A stretch of DNA of 64,000 bases from Psychrobacter okhotskensis (GCF_013248965.1 NZ_JABRVQ010000008.1:62001-126000); one strand, 5' to 3'. Counted from the first letter of the stretch, positions 37,811 through 47,540 are shown. Program-made: numbers and translations. The notes: a model not told the origin generated them from the letters alone.

Positions 37811-38323
37811 TTACGATACACGATTCCATGCATCACGTGATGCTCTGCGCGCATCTTCCCATTCCATACGTGACTCACCTTTTACTTCATGCCATGAGCG
37901 TTCTAGATCTGCTTCATGATCTTCAAATCGAGCATCTGCAGGATAACGGGCACGGTTGGCGTAACCGACTGCGTAGGCAGGATGTAAATCACGGTCAAAA
38001 TCATGGCCTTCTTTATAATAGTCTGCATTCGCATACTCTGCGCGCCAGTAAGCTTCTTCGCGCGTTGGGTCAATAGCTTCAGCGGCCGCATGACCTGCAC
38101 CGCCACCGACGATAGCGCCAATAGCACCACCAATGAGTGTGCCGAGTGGTCCTGCCATCGTACCGATAGCCGCACCTGCTGCTGCGCCGCCTATGCCGCC
38201 TATGCCTGTACCTACTGGATGTGATCCTGGCTCACCAGTGATGATGTCAGCATTTAGGTCATGCTTAGTCTCTTTAGACATGTGCTTTACTTCACTACGA
38301 TCAATACCGTCATGGTTACTCAT
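37811..38323 (-). CDS. Glycine-zipper protein of unknown function
   Basis: A 170-residue protein. The central region (about residues 40-85: GIGGIGGAAAGAAIGTMAGP, then TLIGGAIGAIVGGGAG) has Gly/Ala every third or fourth residue, typical of glycine zippers that pack as membrane helices. The rest is charged and aromatic: EAYWRAEYANADYYKEGHDFDRD, with acidic and Tyr/Arg residues and no signal peptide. An AAGGAAAATATT ribosome site precedes the ATG. Similar small proteins accompany stress responses, but no function is established here. Confidence 0.72.
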   Translation of the reverse strand: MSNHDGIDRSEVKHMSKETKHDLNADIITGEPGSHPVGTGIGGIGGAAAGAAIGTMAGPLGTLIGGAIGAIVGGGAGHAAAEAIDPTREEAYWRAEYANADYYKEGHDFDRDLHPAYAVGYANRARYPADARFEDHEADLERSWHEVKGESRMEWEDARRASRDAWNRVS

Positions 38324-38592
38324 AATATTTTCCTTAAATTATTTGTTATATATTAGATTTATGATTGAAAGTTAGCAGTGTTGCTCCATTCATCTAAAGT
38401 ATAGAAACTTAAGGACAAAGACAGATAGGCAGATTATGTAAACTGTGTCCAAATCTCGATTGTCTTGCGTTACAGCCTGTATCTTTATGACGATTGTGTA
38501 CACTGGCCTAGGCATTTCAGTAATTTTAAACAAACTTATTAATAAAACAGACTGAATGCAAGAATTGAATCGACGCTTTATTGCCGCTCTTT

Positions 38593-40197
38593 TTAGACCT
38601 TCATTAATGCTCTTTCAAGCGCTTGTTGCCATTTGTGCAGGTGTTGCTCGCGCTCGTCAGCAGACATGCTTGGCTCAAAAATGCGATCGACTTGCCAAGA
38701 TGCTTTCATAGTGGCCGCATCGTATAACCCCGTTTTTAGACCAGCAAGCAGCGCAGCACCTTTGGCAGTAATTTCTGTATCTCTAGGACGCAGTACGGGG
38801 ACGCCCAATAAGTCTGCCTGAAACTGCATGAGCAAATCATTATTGGCAGCGCCGCCATCGACCCTCAATTCGGTTAAAGGGTGCGGGCTGTCTTTTTGCA
38901 TAGCGATTAAGACATCATAGGTTTGATAGGCGACCGCTTCTAACGCCGCTCGGGCGATATGCGCTTTGGTCGTGCCGCGACTCATACCTGTAATACTTGC
39001 ACTGATGTCCGAGCGCCAATATGGTGCGCCAAGTCCCGTAAATGCAGGGAGCAATACCACGCCTTCGCTACTATCAACCTGCCGCGCTAAGTCTTCGACT
39101 TCACCGCTCTGTTGAATCATTCCCAGATTATCACGCAGCCACTGGACGATTGCCCCTGCCATAAATACGCTACCCTCTAGCGCGTAGGTGACTTCTTTTT
39201 TGGGCGGCTGTAGCATACGCTTGCCAGACTGCACGATTTGATCAAAGGATAAATTGTCTGGGCGCAGTGTTGCCGATTTGCGTTGCCACGCTATCGTCGT
39301 CAACAGCTGATGATCGCTAAGTTTGGGCTGTTGACCGATATTCATCAGCATAAAACAGCCCGTCCCATAGGTATTTTTGGCCATACCAGCATCGAGGCAG
39401 CCTTGGCCAAAAAGTGCCGCTTGCTGATCGCCTAATACCGCCTGAATAGGAATCTGCTTGGCAAACAAGCCTTTTTTAGTCTTACCAAAATCCCCATCAG
39501 AGGGCAAAACTTTAGGTAAGATATTCATCGGAATAGCAAAGCGGGCGCACAGCTCCTCTGACCATTCCAGCTTATGAATATCGTATAACAGCGTGCGAGA
39601 AGCATTGGTAATATCGATGACATGCTCGCCGCCTGTCAATTTATAGATAAGCCAACTATCAATAGTGCCAACAGCTATCTCACCCTTGCTCGCACGCACG
39701 CTAAGCTTTGGATGGTTTTCCAGCAACCATGCGATTTTACTGGCGCTAAAATAAGCATCTAAACGTAACCCGGTGATACGTTGCACTCGATGTGCCATAT
39801 CATCACCGTCATCCGTCTCATCGCTATGAACACCAGTACTCGCACTTTCAGCTGCAAGGGTTTTGCAATAGTTTGCGGTACGGCGATCTTGCCAAATAAT
39901 CGCAGGCGCTAAGGGTTTGCCCGTTTTTTTGTCCCACATGACAATAGATTCACGCTGATTGGTGATGGCGATACTAGTCACATCGGTAGCGAGCAGCCCT
40001 GCTTGGTTAATGACGTCATGCGCACAGCTAATCTGAGTTTGCCAAATCTGCTGGGCATCTTGCTCCACAAAACCAGCTTTGGGTGTCTGTAATGTGGTTG
40101 GCTGTTGCGCCATTTTTATCGGTCGGGCATGATCGTCGTATAGTATCGCGCGACTCGAAGTGGTGCCTTGATCTAAAGCCAAAATATATCCTGCCAT
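38593..40197 (-). CDS. glpK: Glycerol kinase GlpK
   Basis: Phosphorylates glycerol to glycerol-3-phosphate with ATP. The FGGY-family motifs are present: LALDQGTTSSRAILYD at the N-terminus, ITNQRES, GDQQAALFGQG, GTGCFMLMN and the C-terminal LRVDGGAANNDLLMQFQADLL. At 534 residues it is about 30 longer than E. coli GlpK. The extra length is an acidic insert near residue 115 (DETDDGDD) and a 25-residue insert before YALEGSVFMAGA. The ATG has GGA eight bases upstream; a GTG one codon earlier is possible. No glpF or glpD is adjacent. Confidence 0.95.
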   Translation of the reverse strand: MAGYILALDQGTTSSRAILYDDHARPIKMAQQPTTLQTPKAGFVEQDAQQIWQTQISCAHDVINQAGLLATDVTSIAITNQRESIVMWDKKTGKPLAPAIIWQDRRTANYCKTLAAESASTGVHSDETDDGDDMAHRVQRITGLRLDAYFSASKIAWLLENHPKLSVRASKGEIAVGTIDSWLIYKLTGGEHVIDITNASRTLLYDIHKLEWSEELCARFAIPMNILPKVLPSDGDFGKTKKGLFAKQIPIQAVLGDQQAALFGQGCLDAGMAKNTYGTGCFMLMNIGQQPKLSDHQLLTTIAWQRKSATLRPDNLSFDQIVQSGKRMLQPPKKEVTYALEGSVFMAGAIVQWLRDNLGMIQQSGEVEDLARQVDSSEGVVLLPAFTGLGAPYWRSDISASITGMSRGTTKAHIARAALEAVAYQTYDVLIAMQKDSPHPLTELRVDGGAANNDLLMQFQADLLGVPVLRPRDTEITAKGAALLAGLKTGLYDAATMKASWQVDRIFEPSMSADEREQHLHKWQQALERALMKV

Positions 40198-40823
40198 CAC
40201 TCATATCCTTTACTGGTCTTATTTATTCTATGGTTGATAGTTTATATCACTCTCATATTTTTATAGTCAGCGGTTTCTTTTTATTTTCAGCGGCTTCTAT
40301 AACTAAATTAACGCGCTTAATTAAGCACCGATTCATCGGGTTAATAGTCAAAACATGGCGCTCATTATGATTCGTCAGCAATAAAATCGAAATATCAAAG
40401 TACAAAAAATCCCTGCAATATCAAGGCACTCACAGCTCAAAAACTCAGTATATGATGACGACAATGTTCTTGTTGGGAAATAAATAATAACGCTATGATA
40501 AAAGTCGAAATCATTTCTTTATCACATCAGCACTGATTATACAATAGACGACGGCAAGATACTGAGGCTTGACCCGTCACGGTTGTGGCTCTAAAGTGTG
40601 CTTCGTATTACGTACAACAATATTTCAGTTATTATTTATCCTCATCTTTTTTCTCGTATTTTATTCATGTTTTTTGCTTAAAATTTATTCGAGCGCTATT
40701 AATTTGCTGGCTGCCGGATAGTTTATAATAGCGTAACGACGCTATTGTGTGATCGATCAAAATGCTGAATATAGCGCGTTGTTTTAAAAAACTTTGCATT
40801 CTAATTAATGGCTTATGTGACTT
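40198..40823. other. Divergent intergenic region between glpK and the TolC-like gene
   Basis: 626 bases without a recognisable gene. It holds the promoter and dyad at 40724-40746 close to the TolC side. The central part is AT-rich and gave no repeat or RNA structure I could support. Confidence 0.6.
40724..40746 (+). promoter_or_regulatory. TATAAT box overlapped by dyad AATAGCG-taacga-CGCTATT
   Basis: TATAAT lies at 40724-40729, 95 bases before the TolC-like ATG. The 7-base-arm dyad at 40727-40746 overlaps it, so a repressor bound there would block the promoter. No clear -35 box was seen. Confidence 0.4.
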
Positions 40824-42533
40824 ATGAAATTTGCATTATCAACTCTGTCTACTGCTGTGATTACGGTTATGCTCATGGGGATGTCCGTCGCCACCTCAGT
40901 AAGCGCTAACGTGGATGACGTTGAGCCACAGAATGACGTGCCAGCAGTCACGGTAACCCAAATCGTTGACGCTGACAATCCATTGCAGACTGGCCATACG
41001 GCAGCCGTCCAGACCAGTACCATCGCGCCAGCAGATAATAAATCTGTAGTCAATAACACTGCGACGACTATTCATAACCAAAGCATTGAGCAGAAAAGCA
41101 ATTTAACCACGCTGATAGATCCCATCACGCACAAAGCGGTTGATAATAGCTACCCTTTAGAAGTCTCTAGCTTTTTAAGTCTTGAGCAGGCGCAAAACAT
41201 CTTATTACAAGTCTCGCCAAAGCTTGCGGCCAATGAAGCCGCTATTGCTGCCAGTCAATTTCAAACTGATGCCCTCAAGACCATGGACAACCCATTGGTG
41301 TTCGCCCGCGTATCTGCCAGTGCCTACCATGTAGAAGAAGACATTGATTTATCATCGCTCAAAAACGGCATCGTCAATGAGATCAATAATGGCGTCGATG
41401 ACGTTATCCCCGCTCCGCCAACCACAGATTTGCCAAATTTTGGTGAATTGGTCGGTGAACGCCTCCCAAATTCTTATGATTTTAATCGTTCAGGCTCAAC
41501 GACGGGCGCAGGTATTGGCGTTGTTTGGCCTATTTATACTGCTGGGCGGACAACAGCGTTAACAGGCGCGTCCGATGCCCGCACCCAAGAAGCGGTCGCA
41601 GATAGCCTACTCGATAAGAACGAGCTTTATAACACCTTGATTGAGCGCTATTTTAAGGCGCAGCTCGCCATCATTGCCGCCTACTTGCGTGAAGACGCTT
41701 ATGATACCTTGCAGCAGACCGACCATATGGCGCAGCGCCTGTTTGAAGAAGGTTTTATCTCACGTGTGGATCGCCTAGAAGCGCAGTCTGCCTTAGCCGA
41801 TGCCAAAAGCGAATCGGTCAATGCCAATAACGATGCTCGCCTTGCGATGATTGCTTTGCAGCGGTTATTGCGTACCGACTATCGTATCAAACCGACGACG
41901 CCTTTGTTTGTTTCCAGTCGCCCCCTACCTGATGTGAGCTACTTCCAAGACTTGGCACTTAGCAATCATCCGGGGTTACAAAAAGTCGCCGCCAAACGCG
42001 CACAGGCTCAGCAACTGCATGCGCTATCAGATACCGGTTACAAGCCGACCGTCATGCTATACGGCTACGGACAAGTCGAAAAAGATCCCAGTTGGGTCGC
42101 TGGTATTTCTGCCACTTGGAAGCTATGGGGCGGACTCGATAAAACAGCATCATTGGCATCAAGCAATGCACAAATACGCCAAGCAGATCTTTCTGAAATT
42201 GAAGTCAGTGACAATCTACTACTGCTGGTCGAAAAAAACTGGCACGATGTCAATAATGCCCAGTCACGTTATCAGGCATTACAGAGCAATGTTGACTTGG
42301 CAGCAGAAGTATTGCGCTTGCGTCAGTTAGGTCTTCAAGAAGGCGTAAATACAACGGTTGACGTGGTGCAGGCACAAACCCAGTCTCTCAAAGCACGAAC
42401 TGAACAAGCTCAGGCAGCCAACAGTTATGTGCAAGCGCTTGCTGCCCTTATGCAAAGTTGCGGGACGCCACTGGCCTTTAACGCCTATCTTAATGCAGCA
42501 GATATTCAGTTACCTACCTTATATAGTGAATAA
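40824..42533 (+). CDS. TolC-family outer-membrane efflux protein
   Basis: Outer-membrane channel component of a tripartite exporter. A signal peptide (MKFALSTLSTAVITVMLMGMSVATSVSA) is followed by about 80 Thr/Asp/Val-rich residues that look disordered, then the helical TolC repeats. LSLEQAQNILLQVSPKLAANEAAIAASQFQ and later YKPTVMLYGYGQVEKDPSWVAGISATWKLW mark the two halves, and the C-terminal repeat holds LRQLGLQEGVNTTVDVVQAQTQSL. The length of 569 residues is above the usual 450-490. It starts a plus-strand set with YihY, HlyD-like and ABC-2 genes. Confidence 0.87.
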   Translation: MKFALSTLSTAVITVMLMGMSVATSVSANVDDVEPQNDVPAVTVTQIVDADNPLQTGHTAAVQTSTIAPADNKSVVNNTATTIHNQSIEQKSNLTTLIDPITHKAVDNSYPLEVSSFLSLEQAQNILLQVSPKLAANEAAIAASQFQTDALKTMDNPLVFARVSASAYHVEEDIDLSSLKNGIVNEINNGVDDVIPAPPTTDLPNFGELVGERLPNSYDFNRSGSTTGAGIGVVWPIYTAGRTTALTGASDARTQEAVADSLLDKNELYNTLIERYFKAQLAIIAAYLREDAYDTLQQTDHMAQRLFEEGFISRVDRLEAQSALADAKSESVNANNDARLAMIALQRLLRTDYRIKPTTPLFVSSRPLPDVSYFQDLALSNHPGLQKVAAKRAQAQQLHALSDTGYKPTVMLYGYGQVEKDPSWVAGISATWKLWGGLDKTASLASSNAQIRQADLSEIEVSDNLLLLVEKNWHDVNNAQSRYQALQSNVDLAAEVLRLRQLGLQEGVNTTVDVVQAQTQSLKARTEQAQAANSYVQALAALMQSCGTPLAFNAYLNAADIQLPTLYSE

Positions 42534-42663
42534 TAATCTCGTGTGATGAGTAATAGAGCGTTTTGATAAGCGCTTATGCTGATGATGATTAAATGGCTAA
42601 TGGCTATATTGTTACTGACCTTACGATACTACTAACCCTAGCTCTACTGTGAATAAGCGTTTT

Positions 42664-43527
42664 ATGAAAAAACTGACTTTTAAAGTAACCCATTGGCTAC
42701 CGCACTTGCTTCAAACATGGCGTATAGCAAACAATTCTAATGTTTGGGCACATTGCGCGAACGTAGGATTTTTTGGTTTTTTATCTATTTTTCCAGCAAT
42801 GGCCGTGTTTGTACTGCTTTATGGTCTCGCTTTTTCACCTGTTGAGATGCAAGAGCAGATTTCACTTTTACGTCCGTTTATCCCTGAGTCTGTCTATGAG
42901 ATTCTTAATTCACGCTTAAGCGAGCTGGCTTCGAACACCGCATCCAAACTGACTTTTGGTTTGATTGTATCGACGCTACTAGCCCTGTATGCAGGCTCCA
43001 AAGGCATAAAATCCTTAATTATCCTGGTTAATATTGCCTTTCATATCACTCAAGAGCGCAGCTTTATACAGGGCACCATTCGAGCACTTAGTTTAACCTT
43101 TGCTGCCGTTGTGGTCTTGATTATAGCCATCTCCTCTATCGCTATTATTCCTTTGGCGGCGGCTTATTTTCCTTTTCCGCAAATCGCTAAGACCATTGCG
43201 CTTTGGAGTAGATGGCCGATATTGGCTAGTATTATATTCTTAAGCTTCTTAAGCTTATATCGTTTTGCGCCAAACCGTGACGCCGTAGCGCTAAAAAATC
43301 TAGTGCCAGGCGCTGCCTTAGCTACCGTTCTCTGGATTCTATTGTCTGTGTTATTTTCGATTTATGTGCAAAACTTTAATAACTATAGCGCTGAATTTGG
43401 TGCACTTTCAGCAGCGGTAGTCATTATGCTGTGGCTTTATTACTCAGCATTTATTGTCGCTTTTGGTGCTATTTTTAATTTTGAAACCATAGAAAACGCC
43501 AAGCCTTATGCTATTCGAGTGTACTAG
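42664..43527 (+). CDS. YihY/BrkB-family inner-membrane protein
   Basis: The 287-residue protein has five or six predicted membrane helices. The family pattern is visible in AHCANVGFFGFLSIFPAMAVFVLLYGLAF near the N-terminus, SLYRFAPNRDAV, and LVPGAALATVLWILLSVLFSIYVQNF, followed by FGALSAAVVIMLWLYYSAFIVAFGA. The ATG at 42664 is preferred; a GTG five codons earlier is in frame but neither has a strong ribosome site. YihY proteins were once called ribonuclease BN in error; their role, perhaps in lipid or export handling, is not settled. Confidence 0.85.
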   Translation: MKKLTFKVTHWLPHLLQTWRIANNSNVWAHCANVGFFGFLSIFPAMAVFVLLYGLAFSPVEMQEQISLLRPFIPESVYEILNSRLSELASNTASKLTFGLIVSTLLALYAGSKGIKSLIILVNIAFHITQERSFIQGTIRALSLTFAAVVVLIIAISSIAIIPLAAAYFPFPQIAKTIALWSRWPILASIIFLSFLSLYRFAPNRDAVALKNLVPGAALATVLWILLSVLFSIYVQNFNNYSAEFGALSAAVVIMLWLYYSAFIVAFGAIFNFETIENAKPYAIRVY

Positions 43528-43590
43528 GTCAAAACGACTTTACCCTACCCTTTTCACTCTCAACTTTATTGCTTTAGGAATCTCACTGTC

Positions 43591-44790
43591 ATGACTGAAT
43601 TTCCAAACGAATCAGACGACTCACGCAAATCAACTGGCTCGACTGATGAGTCAACGCTGTCTCATAATGATCAGCCGTCAGTCGATTCTGCAGAAGACAT
43701 ACCTGACGTGGAACCAGAACAGGCAACGCCTACTTATCGTGATAATCCTAAATCTGATAAGTCGGCCATGATAAAAAAGGCGTTGCTTGCCTTATTCGTG
43801 CTGATTGCCTTAGGCGTTATCGCTTATGGTTTGTATAAAAGCAACCAAAGCAGCGAACCTGACATCATTACCCTACAAGGGCAAATGCAAATGCAGCAAA
43901 CCTCCATCGCTGCAAAAGTACCAGGGCGTATCGCTCAGATTATGGTCACTGAAGGGGATGAGGTGACGGTTGGCCAGCAATTGATTGAGATGGATTCGCC
44001 TGAGATTAATGCAAAGATTAATCAGGCTGAGGCTGGTAAGCAGATGGCACAAAGTCAGCTGGACAAAGCCGAAAATGGCGCACGTCCGCAAGAGATTGCC
44101 CAAGCAAAGGCGGCGTGGCAAGCCAATAAAGCGGCCTCTGATTTGGCAGAAAATACCTATCAGCGTGTCAATCGCCTTTATGAAGAAGGTCTCATGGCAA
44201 GACAGAAGCGCGATGAAGCTTATGCCCAGTATCTTGCAACCCAAGATCAAACCGAGGCCGCACGTTTGCAGTACGACTTGGCAATGGAAGGTGCGCGCAG
44301 TGAAGACAAATCTGCCGCTAGCGCCCAAGTGGCGCAAGTCGATGCTCAGTTAGACGAGGCACTGGCTGCAAAAAAAGAAGCCAACTTAAAAAGCCCGATT
44401 GCTGGTATCGTGGATAACGTAATAGTCAGTGCCGGTGAAGTTATTGGTCAAGGTGTACCGCTATTAACGTTGGTCAATACCAACGATCAATGGGTGGTAC
44501 TGAATGTCACTGAAACCTATTTGAACCAGTTTGCCATTGGTCAGCAATTTACCGGTACTATTCCCGCATTATCATCAGCGGACAAGCCTTACAGCAAACA
44601 GTTTACTGTCTATGCAACGTCTACATTGTCTGACTTTGCAACGTGGCGACCCACCAATAATGATGATGGCTTTGATGTACGTACCTTTGAGGTCAAGGCG
44701 CGACCGAGCGAACCTGATGCGCGGATTCGTTCGGGAATGAGTGTCATCGTCCGTATCAATCCAACCGCTGCCAATCAGAGCCAAGAGTAA
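43591..44790 (+). CDS. HlyD/EmrA-type membrane-fusion protein
   Basis: Periplasmic adaptor linking an inner-membrane pump to a TolC channel. About 60 acidic/polar N-terminal residues precede one membrane helix (KKALLALFVLIALGVIAYGLY, near residues 62-80). Then come the lipoyl half-motif IAAKVPGRIAQIMVTEGDEVTVGQQL, a helical hairpin with Ala/Gln/Lys repeats, and the second half KSPIAGIVDNVIVSAGEVIGQGVPLL. The 399-residue length is typical. The ATG has AGGAATCT upstream, and the stop is only three bases from the next gene. Confidence 0.9.
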   Translation: MTEFPNESDDSRKSTGSTDESTLSHNDQPSVDSAEDIPDVEPEQATPTYRDNPKSDKSAMIKKALLALFVLIALGVIAYGLYKSNQSSEPDIITLQGQMQMQQTSIAAKVPGRIAQIMVTEGDEVTVGQQLIEMDSPEINAKINQAEAGKQMAQSQLDKAENGARPQEIAQAKAAWQANKAASDLAENTYQRVNRLYEEGLMARQKRDEAYAQYLATQDQTEAARLQYDLAMEGARSEDKSAASAQVAQVDAQLDEALAAKKEANLKSPIAGIVDNVIVSAGEVIGQGVPLLTLVNTNDQWVVLNVTETYLNQFAIGQQFTGTIPALSSADKPYSKQFTVYATSTLSDFATWRPTNNDDGFDVRTFEVKARPSEPDARIRSGMSVIVRINPTAANQSQE

Positions 44791-44793
44791 GCC

Positions 44794-46104
44794 ATGCGTA
44801 AAGCTCAGCTCAGGGATGCTTTTGTACGTAGTGCCGTGTACGAGCGGCGATTTTTAGCCAAAAATCCTTGGGATTTTGCCATGGTGATTTGGATACCCTT
44901 GGTCACGGTGCTGCTGATTTGGTGGATTTTTTCGCAAACGCAAATTACCAACTTGCCGATTGGGGTAATTGATCAAGACAATAGCCCGATTGCCAATACC
45001 GCTGTGCGCTACCTTGAGGCCAGTCCTGATATCACTGTCAGACAACTTTATCACTCGCCCGCCGCTGCTGAAGCGGCAATCCTGCAACGAGATATTTATG
45101 CAGTCGTGATTATCCCTGAGGATTTTTCGCGTAATATTTTGTCTAGCAAACCAGCACCGCTGATTTTACAAGTAAATGCCCAGTATGGTACACACTCGGG
45201 TATCATTCAAAAAAGCGTTCAGTCTGTCGCTGGTACCTTATCTGCTGGCGTTGAGATACAGCGGTTGGTTAAACAAGGCATGGCACCCTCGCAAGCGGCG
45301 ATTGCTTACTCACCAATCAGTATTCAGCGCATCAGTTTGTTTAATGCGGCAACCGATTATCAGCAGTTCTTAGCCTCCACCGTGATTCCTGCGCTGCTTC
45401 ATATTTTGGCGATGGTTATTGGCGCAACGACGATTGGACGCGAGTTGCGGGATAGACGCATCGGACGCTGGTACACTTTTATTGATACCGGTCGACCCGA
45501 TTTGACGGCACTCGTAGACAGTGACACAGTCTCTACACTAGACCATAAGCAAAGCCGTAGCGATGCAACCAAACCATTAGCAGCGATCAAAAAAACTCAG
45601 CAAGTGAGTATTGCCGTCCTAGTATTTGGCTTATTAGGCAAATATTTTTGGCCGATGTTGGCTTACAGTATTTGGTCCGCATTGGCGCTATGGCTCGCCA
45701 CGCCGCAACAAGCGGTCGCTCTCGCTTCAATTATTGTCACTTATATCGGTCTAGTATTACTGATGATGCTGTCGTTTTGGCTGGGAGCCATATTTACCTT
45801 AGGCTCATTTTCGTTGCGCATGGGCTTGTCATCTACCGGCTTTATTTCGGCACCTTCTTACGCTTTTGCAGGCGTCACTTTTCCTTATATCGCCATTAGT
45901 GATAGCGCCCAACACTGGTCAAATGCCCTACCGCTCACCCATTATTTAAAACTACATATCGCCCAATTACAGATGAACGCCCCTGTTGCCATATCGCTGC
46001 CAATCATTTACGGACTAACGCTAGCGACCATTATTGCTATGGTTCTGACTGCTGTGTTAAGCAAACGCGCACTGGCACATCCTGAACGTTGGGGAGCACG
46101 CTAA
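44794..46104 (+). CDS. ABC-2 type permease subunit (first of pair)
   Basis: The 436-residue protein has an N-terminal membrane helix (MVIWIPLVTVLLIWWIF), a large periplasmic domain containing LPIGVIDQDNSPIANTAVRYL and the conserved NAQYGTHSGI, and a C-terminal cluster of about five helices. This is the YhhJ/YbhR ABC-2 permease layout. An insert of about 40 residues between helices 2 and 3 contains DLTALVDSD and KQSRSDATKP. The stop codon overlaps the next start (TAATG), indicating translational coupling. Confidence 0.87.
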   Translation: MRKAQLRDAFVRSAVYERRFLAKNPWDFAMVIWIPLVTVLLIWWIFSQTQITNLPIGVIDQDNSPIANTAVRYLEASPDITVRQLYHSPAAAEAAILQRDIYAVVIIPEDFSRNILSSKPAPLILQVNAQYGTHSGIIQKSVQSVAGTLSAGVEIQRLVKQGMAPSQAAIAYSPISIQRISLFNAATDYQQFLASTVIPALLHILAMVIGATTIGRELRDRRIGRWYTFIDTGRPDLTALVDSDTVSTLDHKQSRSDATKPLAAIKKTQQVSIAVLVFGLLGKYFWPMLAYSIWSALALWLATPQQAVALASIIVTYIGLVLLMMLSFWLGAIFTLGSFSLRMGLSSTGFISAPSYAFAGVTFPYIAISDSAQHWSNALPLTHYLKLHIAQLQMNAPVAISLPIIYGLTLATIIAMVLTAVLSKRALAHPERWGAR

Positions 46105-47300
46105 TGTCATCATTACCGAAAAACAAGCCACTAAAGACGCCTGCGCAATCAGCCACGTTGTCATCGTCACAGAGCTTCTTGGGCAGTTTTTTACAGACTC
46201 TCAAAGACATCTTTACCGATAAAGGCGTGGTTTTGATGTTGATTATCGCCCCTATTATTTATGGCTTCTTTTATCCATGGCCGTATTCCACTGAAGTAGT
46301 CAATCACGTACCCGTTGGTATTATCGATAAAGACAATAGCAACTTATCTCGGACAATTGTCCGTTATGCGAGTGCCAGCCCGCAATTAAATACCCAGCGC
46401 TTTGTCAATGAGCAAGATGCCATTGAGGCCATATGGTCGGATCAAATCGCCGGTTACATGGTTATCCCCAGTGGCCTTGAACAGCAAGTGCTATCGGGTA
46501 AAGCGGCTAGCGTGAGCGTACTGGGTAATGGTGGTTATTTTATTTTAAATAAAAACGTACAGTTAGGATTTTTAAAAGCGGTCAGTACAGTATCCGCTGG
46601 CATTGAAGTGAAAAAAAACGTGGCAAAAGGGGCGTATTCGCCTACCGCTGCCAAAAACACCCAAGCCGTACCGCTACAGATTATTCCTTTATATAACCAA
46701 ACCGAAGGTTATGGTGCTTACGTAGTGCCAGCGGTATCCATTATTATCTTGCAGCAGACGTTACTCATGGCCACTGCGATGCTGATCGGTACTTGGTATG
46801 AGCAGCGCCGCCACAGGACTACGATACGCGGCTGGCTTGGACGTATTGCTGCGCTCAGCACGCTAAGCTTTATCATCGGCTGCTTTTATTATGGCTGGGC
46901 GTTTGAGCTACATCATTATGCACGCGGACAAAACATGGCTGGCAGTTTGTTATTCTTGCTATTATTTTGTCCGACCGTCGCGACGCTTGGCTGCTTGCTC
47001 GGACTATGGTTCCGGCAACGTGAGCGCAGTTTGCAAATTTTAATCTTTAGCTCGCTACCGTTATTTTTTATCAGTGGCTATCCTTGGCCTGCCGACCAAC
47101 TACCAGAAATACTGCAGTTTGTACGTTGGTTGATACCGACTACCCCCGCTATCAATACCTCTGTGCAGCTTAATCAAATGGGCGCGAGTATCGCTCAAGT
47201 CGCTATGAGCTTTTATGCGCTGGCAGGCTTGTGGGCATTTTACTTTGCATTACTGCTGCTATTTCGCTGGCGCACCTCACAAAAAATAAGTGCCTTATAG
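46104..47300 (+). CDS. ABC-2 type permease subunit (second of pair)
   Basis: The 398-residue product repeats the same layout: an N-terminal helix (VVLMLIIAPIIYGFFYPWPY), a periplasmic domain with VPVGIIDKDNSNLSRTIVRY, and five C-terminal helices. The chosen ATG overlaps the previous stop and has a GGGGAG ribosome site. It ends the plus-strand set. No ATP-binding subunit is encoded in the set or anywhere in this window, so the energy source is not visible. YhhJ/RbbA-type systems keep the ATPase in a separate gene, but here none is near. Confidence 0.87.
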   Translation: MSSLPKNKPLKTPAQSATLSSSQSFLGSFLQTLKDIFTDKGVVLMLIIAPIIYGFFYPWPYSTEVVNHVPVGIIDKDNSNLSRTIVRYASASPQLNTQRFVNEQDAIEAIWSDQIAGYMVIPSGLEQQVLSGKAASVSVLGNGGYFILNKNVQLGFLKAVSTVSAGIEVKKNVAKGAYSPTAAKNTQAVPLQIIPLYNQTEGYGAYVVPAVSIIILQQTLLMATAMLIGTWYEQRRHRTTIRGWLGRIAALSTLSFIIGCFYYGWAFELHHYARGQNMAGSLLFLLLFCPTVATLGCLLGLWFRQRERSLQILIFSSLPLFFISGYPWPADQLPEILQFVRWLIPTTPAINTSVQLNQMGASIAQVAMSFYALAGLWAFYFALLLLFRWRTSQKISAL

Positions 47301-47338
47301 CTTTATACAGTCAAAATATCCTAAAAACACAACGGTAT

Positions 47339-47406
47339 TGCTGATATCAATTTTTTGCAGCCTCTGTCTGCGCAGGCACAGCAAGCAAGAAAAATGGATA
47401 TCAGCA
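47339..47406. repeat. 68-bp palindromic-ended dispersed repeat, copy 2
   Basis: Inverted copy of the element at 15367-15434, differing at three bases (all A/G in one orientation). Similarity extends left almost to the stop codon of the ABC-2 gene at 47300. On the right it abuts a partial copy of the TAGGGCGTGTC element. Confidence 0.85.
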
Positions 47407-47420
47407 ATGCATCATGTATC

Positions 47421-47501
47421 GATATTATCTGCACTATTTTCCTTGTTTGACTGCAACTTACCTCATTTTTATCACCATTTCTAAAATGAGGACACGCCCT
47501 A
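47421..47501. repeat. Partial copy of the TAGGGCGTGTC miniature element
   Basis: Read on the minus strand it starts TAGGGCGTGTCCTCATTT and follows the left half of the complete element at 56263-56426 for about 80 bases, to AGATAATATC. The right half is missing and is replaced by the 68-bp repeat. Confidence 0.75.
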
Positions 47502-47511
47502 ACACATAAAA

Positions 47512-47540
47512 AAAGCGCCTACATTATAGTTAGGCGCTTT
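47512..47540. terminator. Bidirectional terminator between ABC-2 and sthA genes
   Basis: AAAGCGCCTA pairs with TAGGCGCTTT around a 9-base loop, with A7 before it. It lies 30 bases from the sthA stop codon and ends that minus-strand gene; it may also stop the ABC-2 transcript. Confidence 0.88.
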
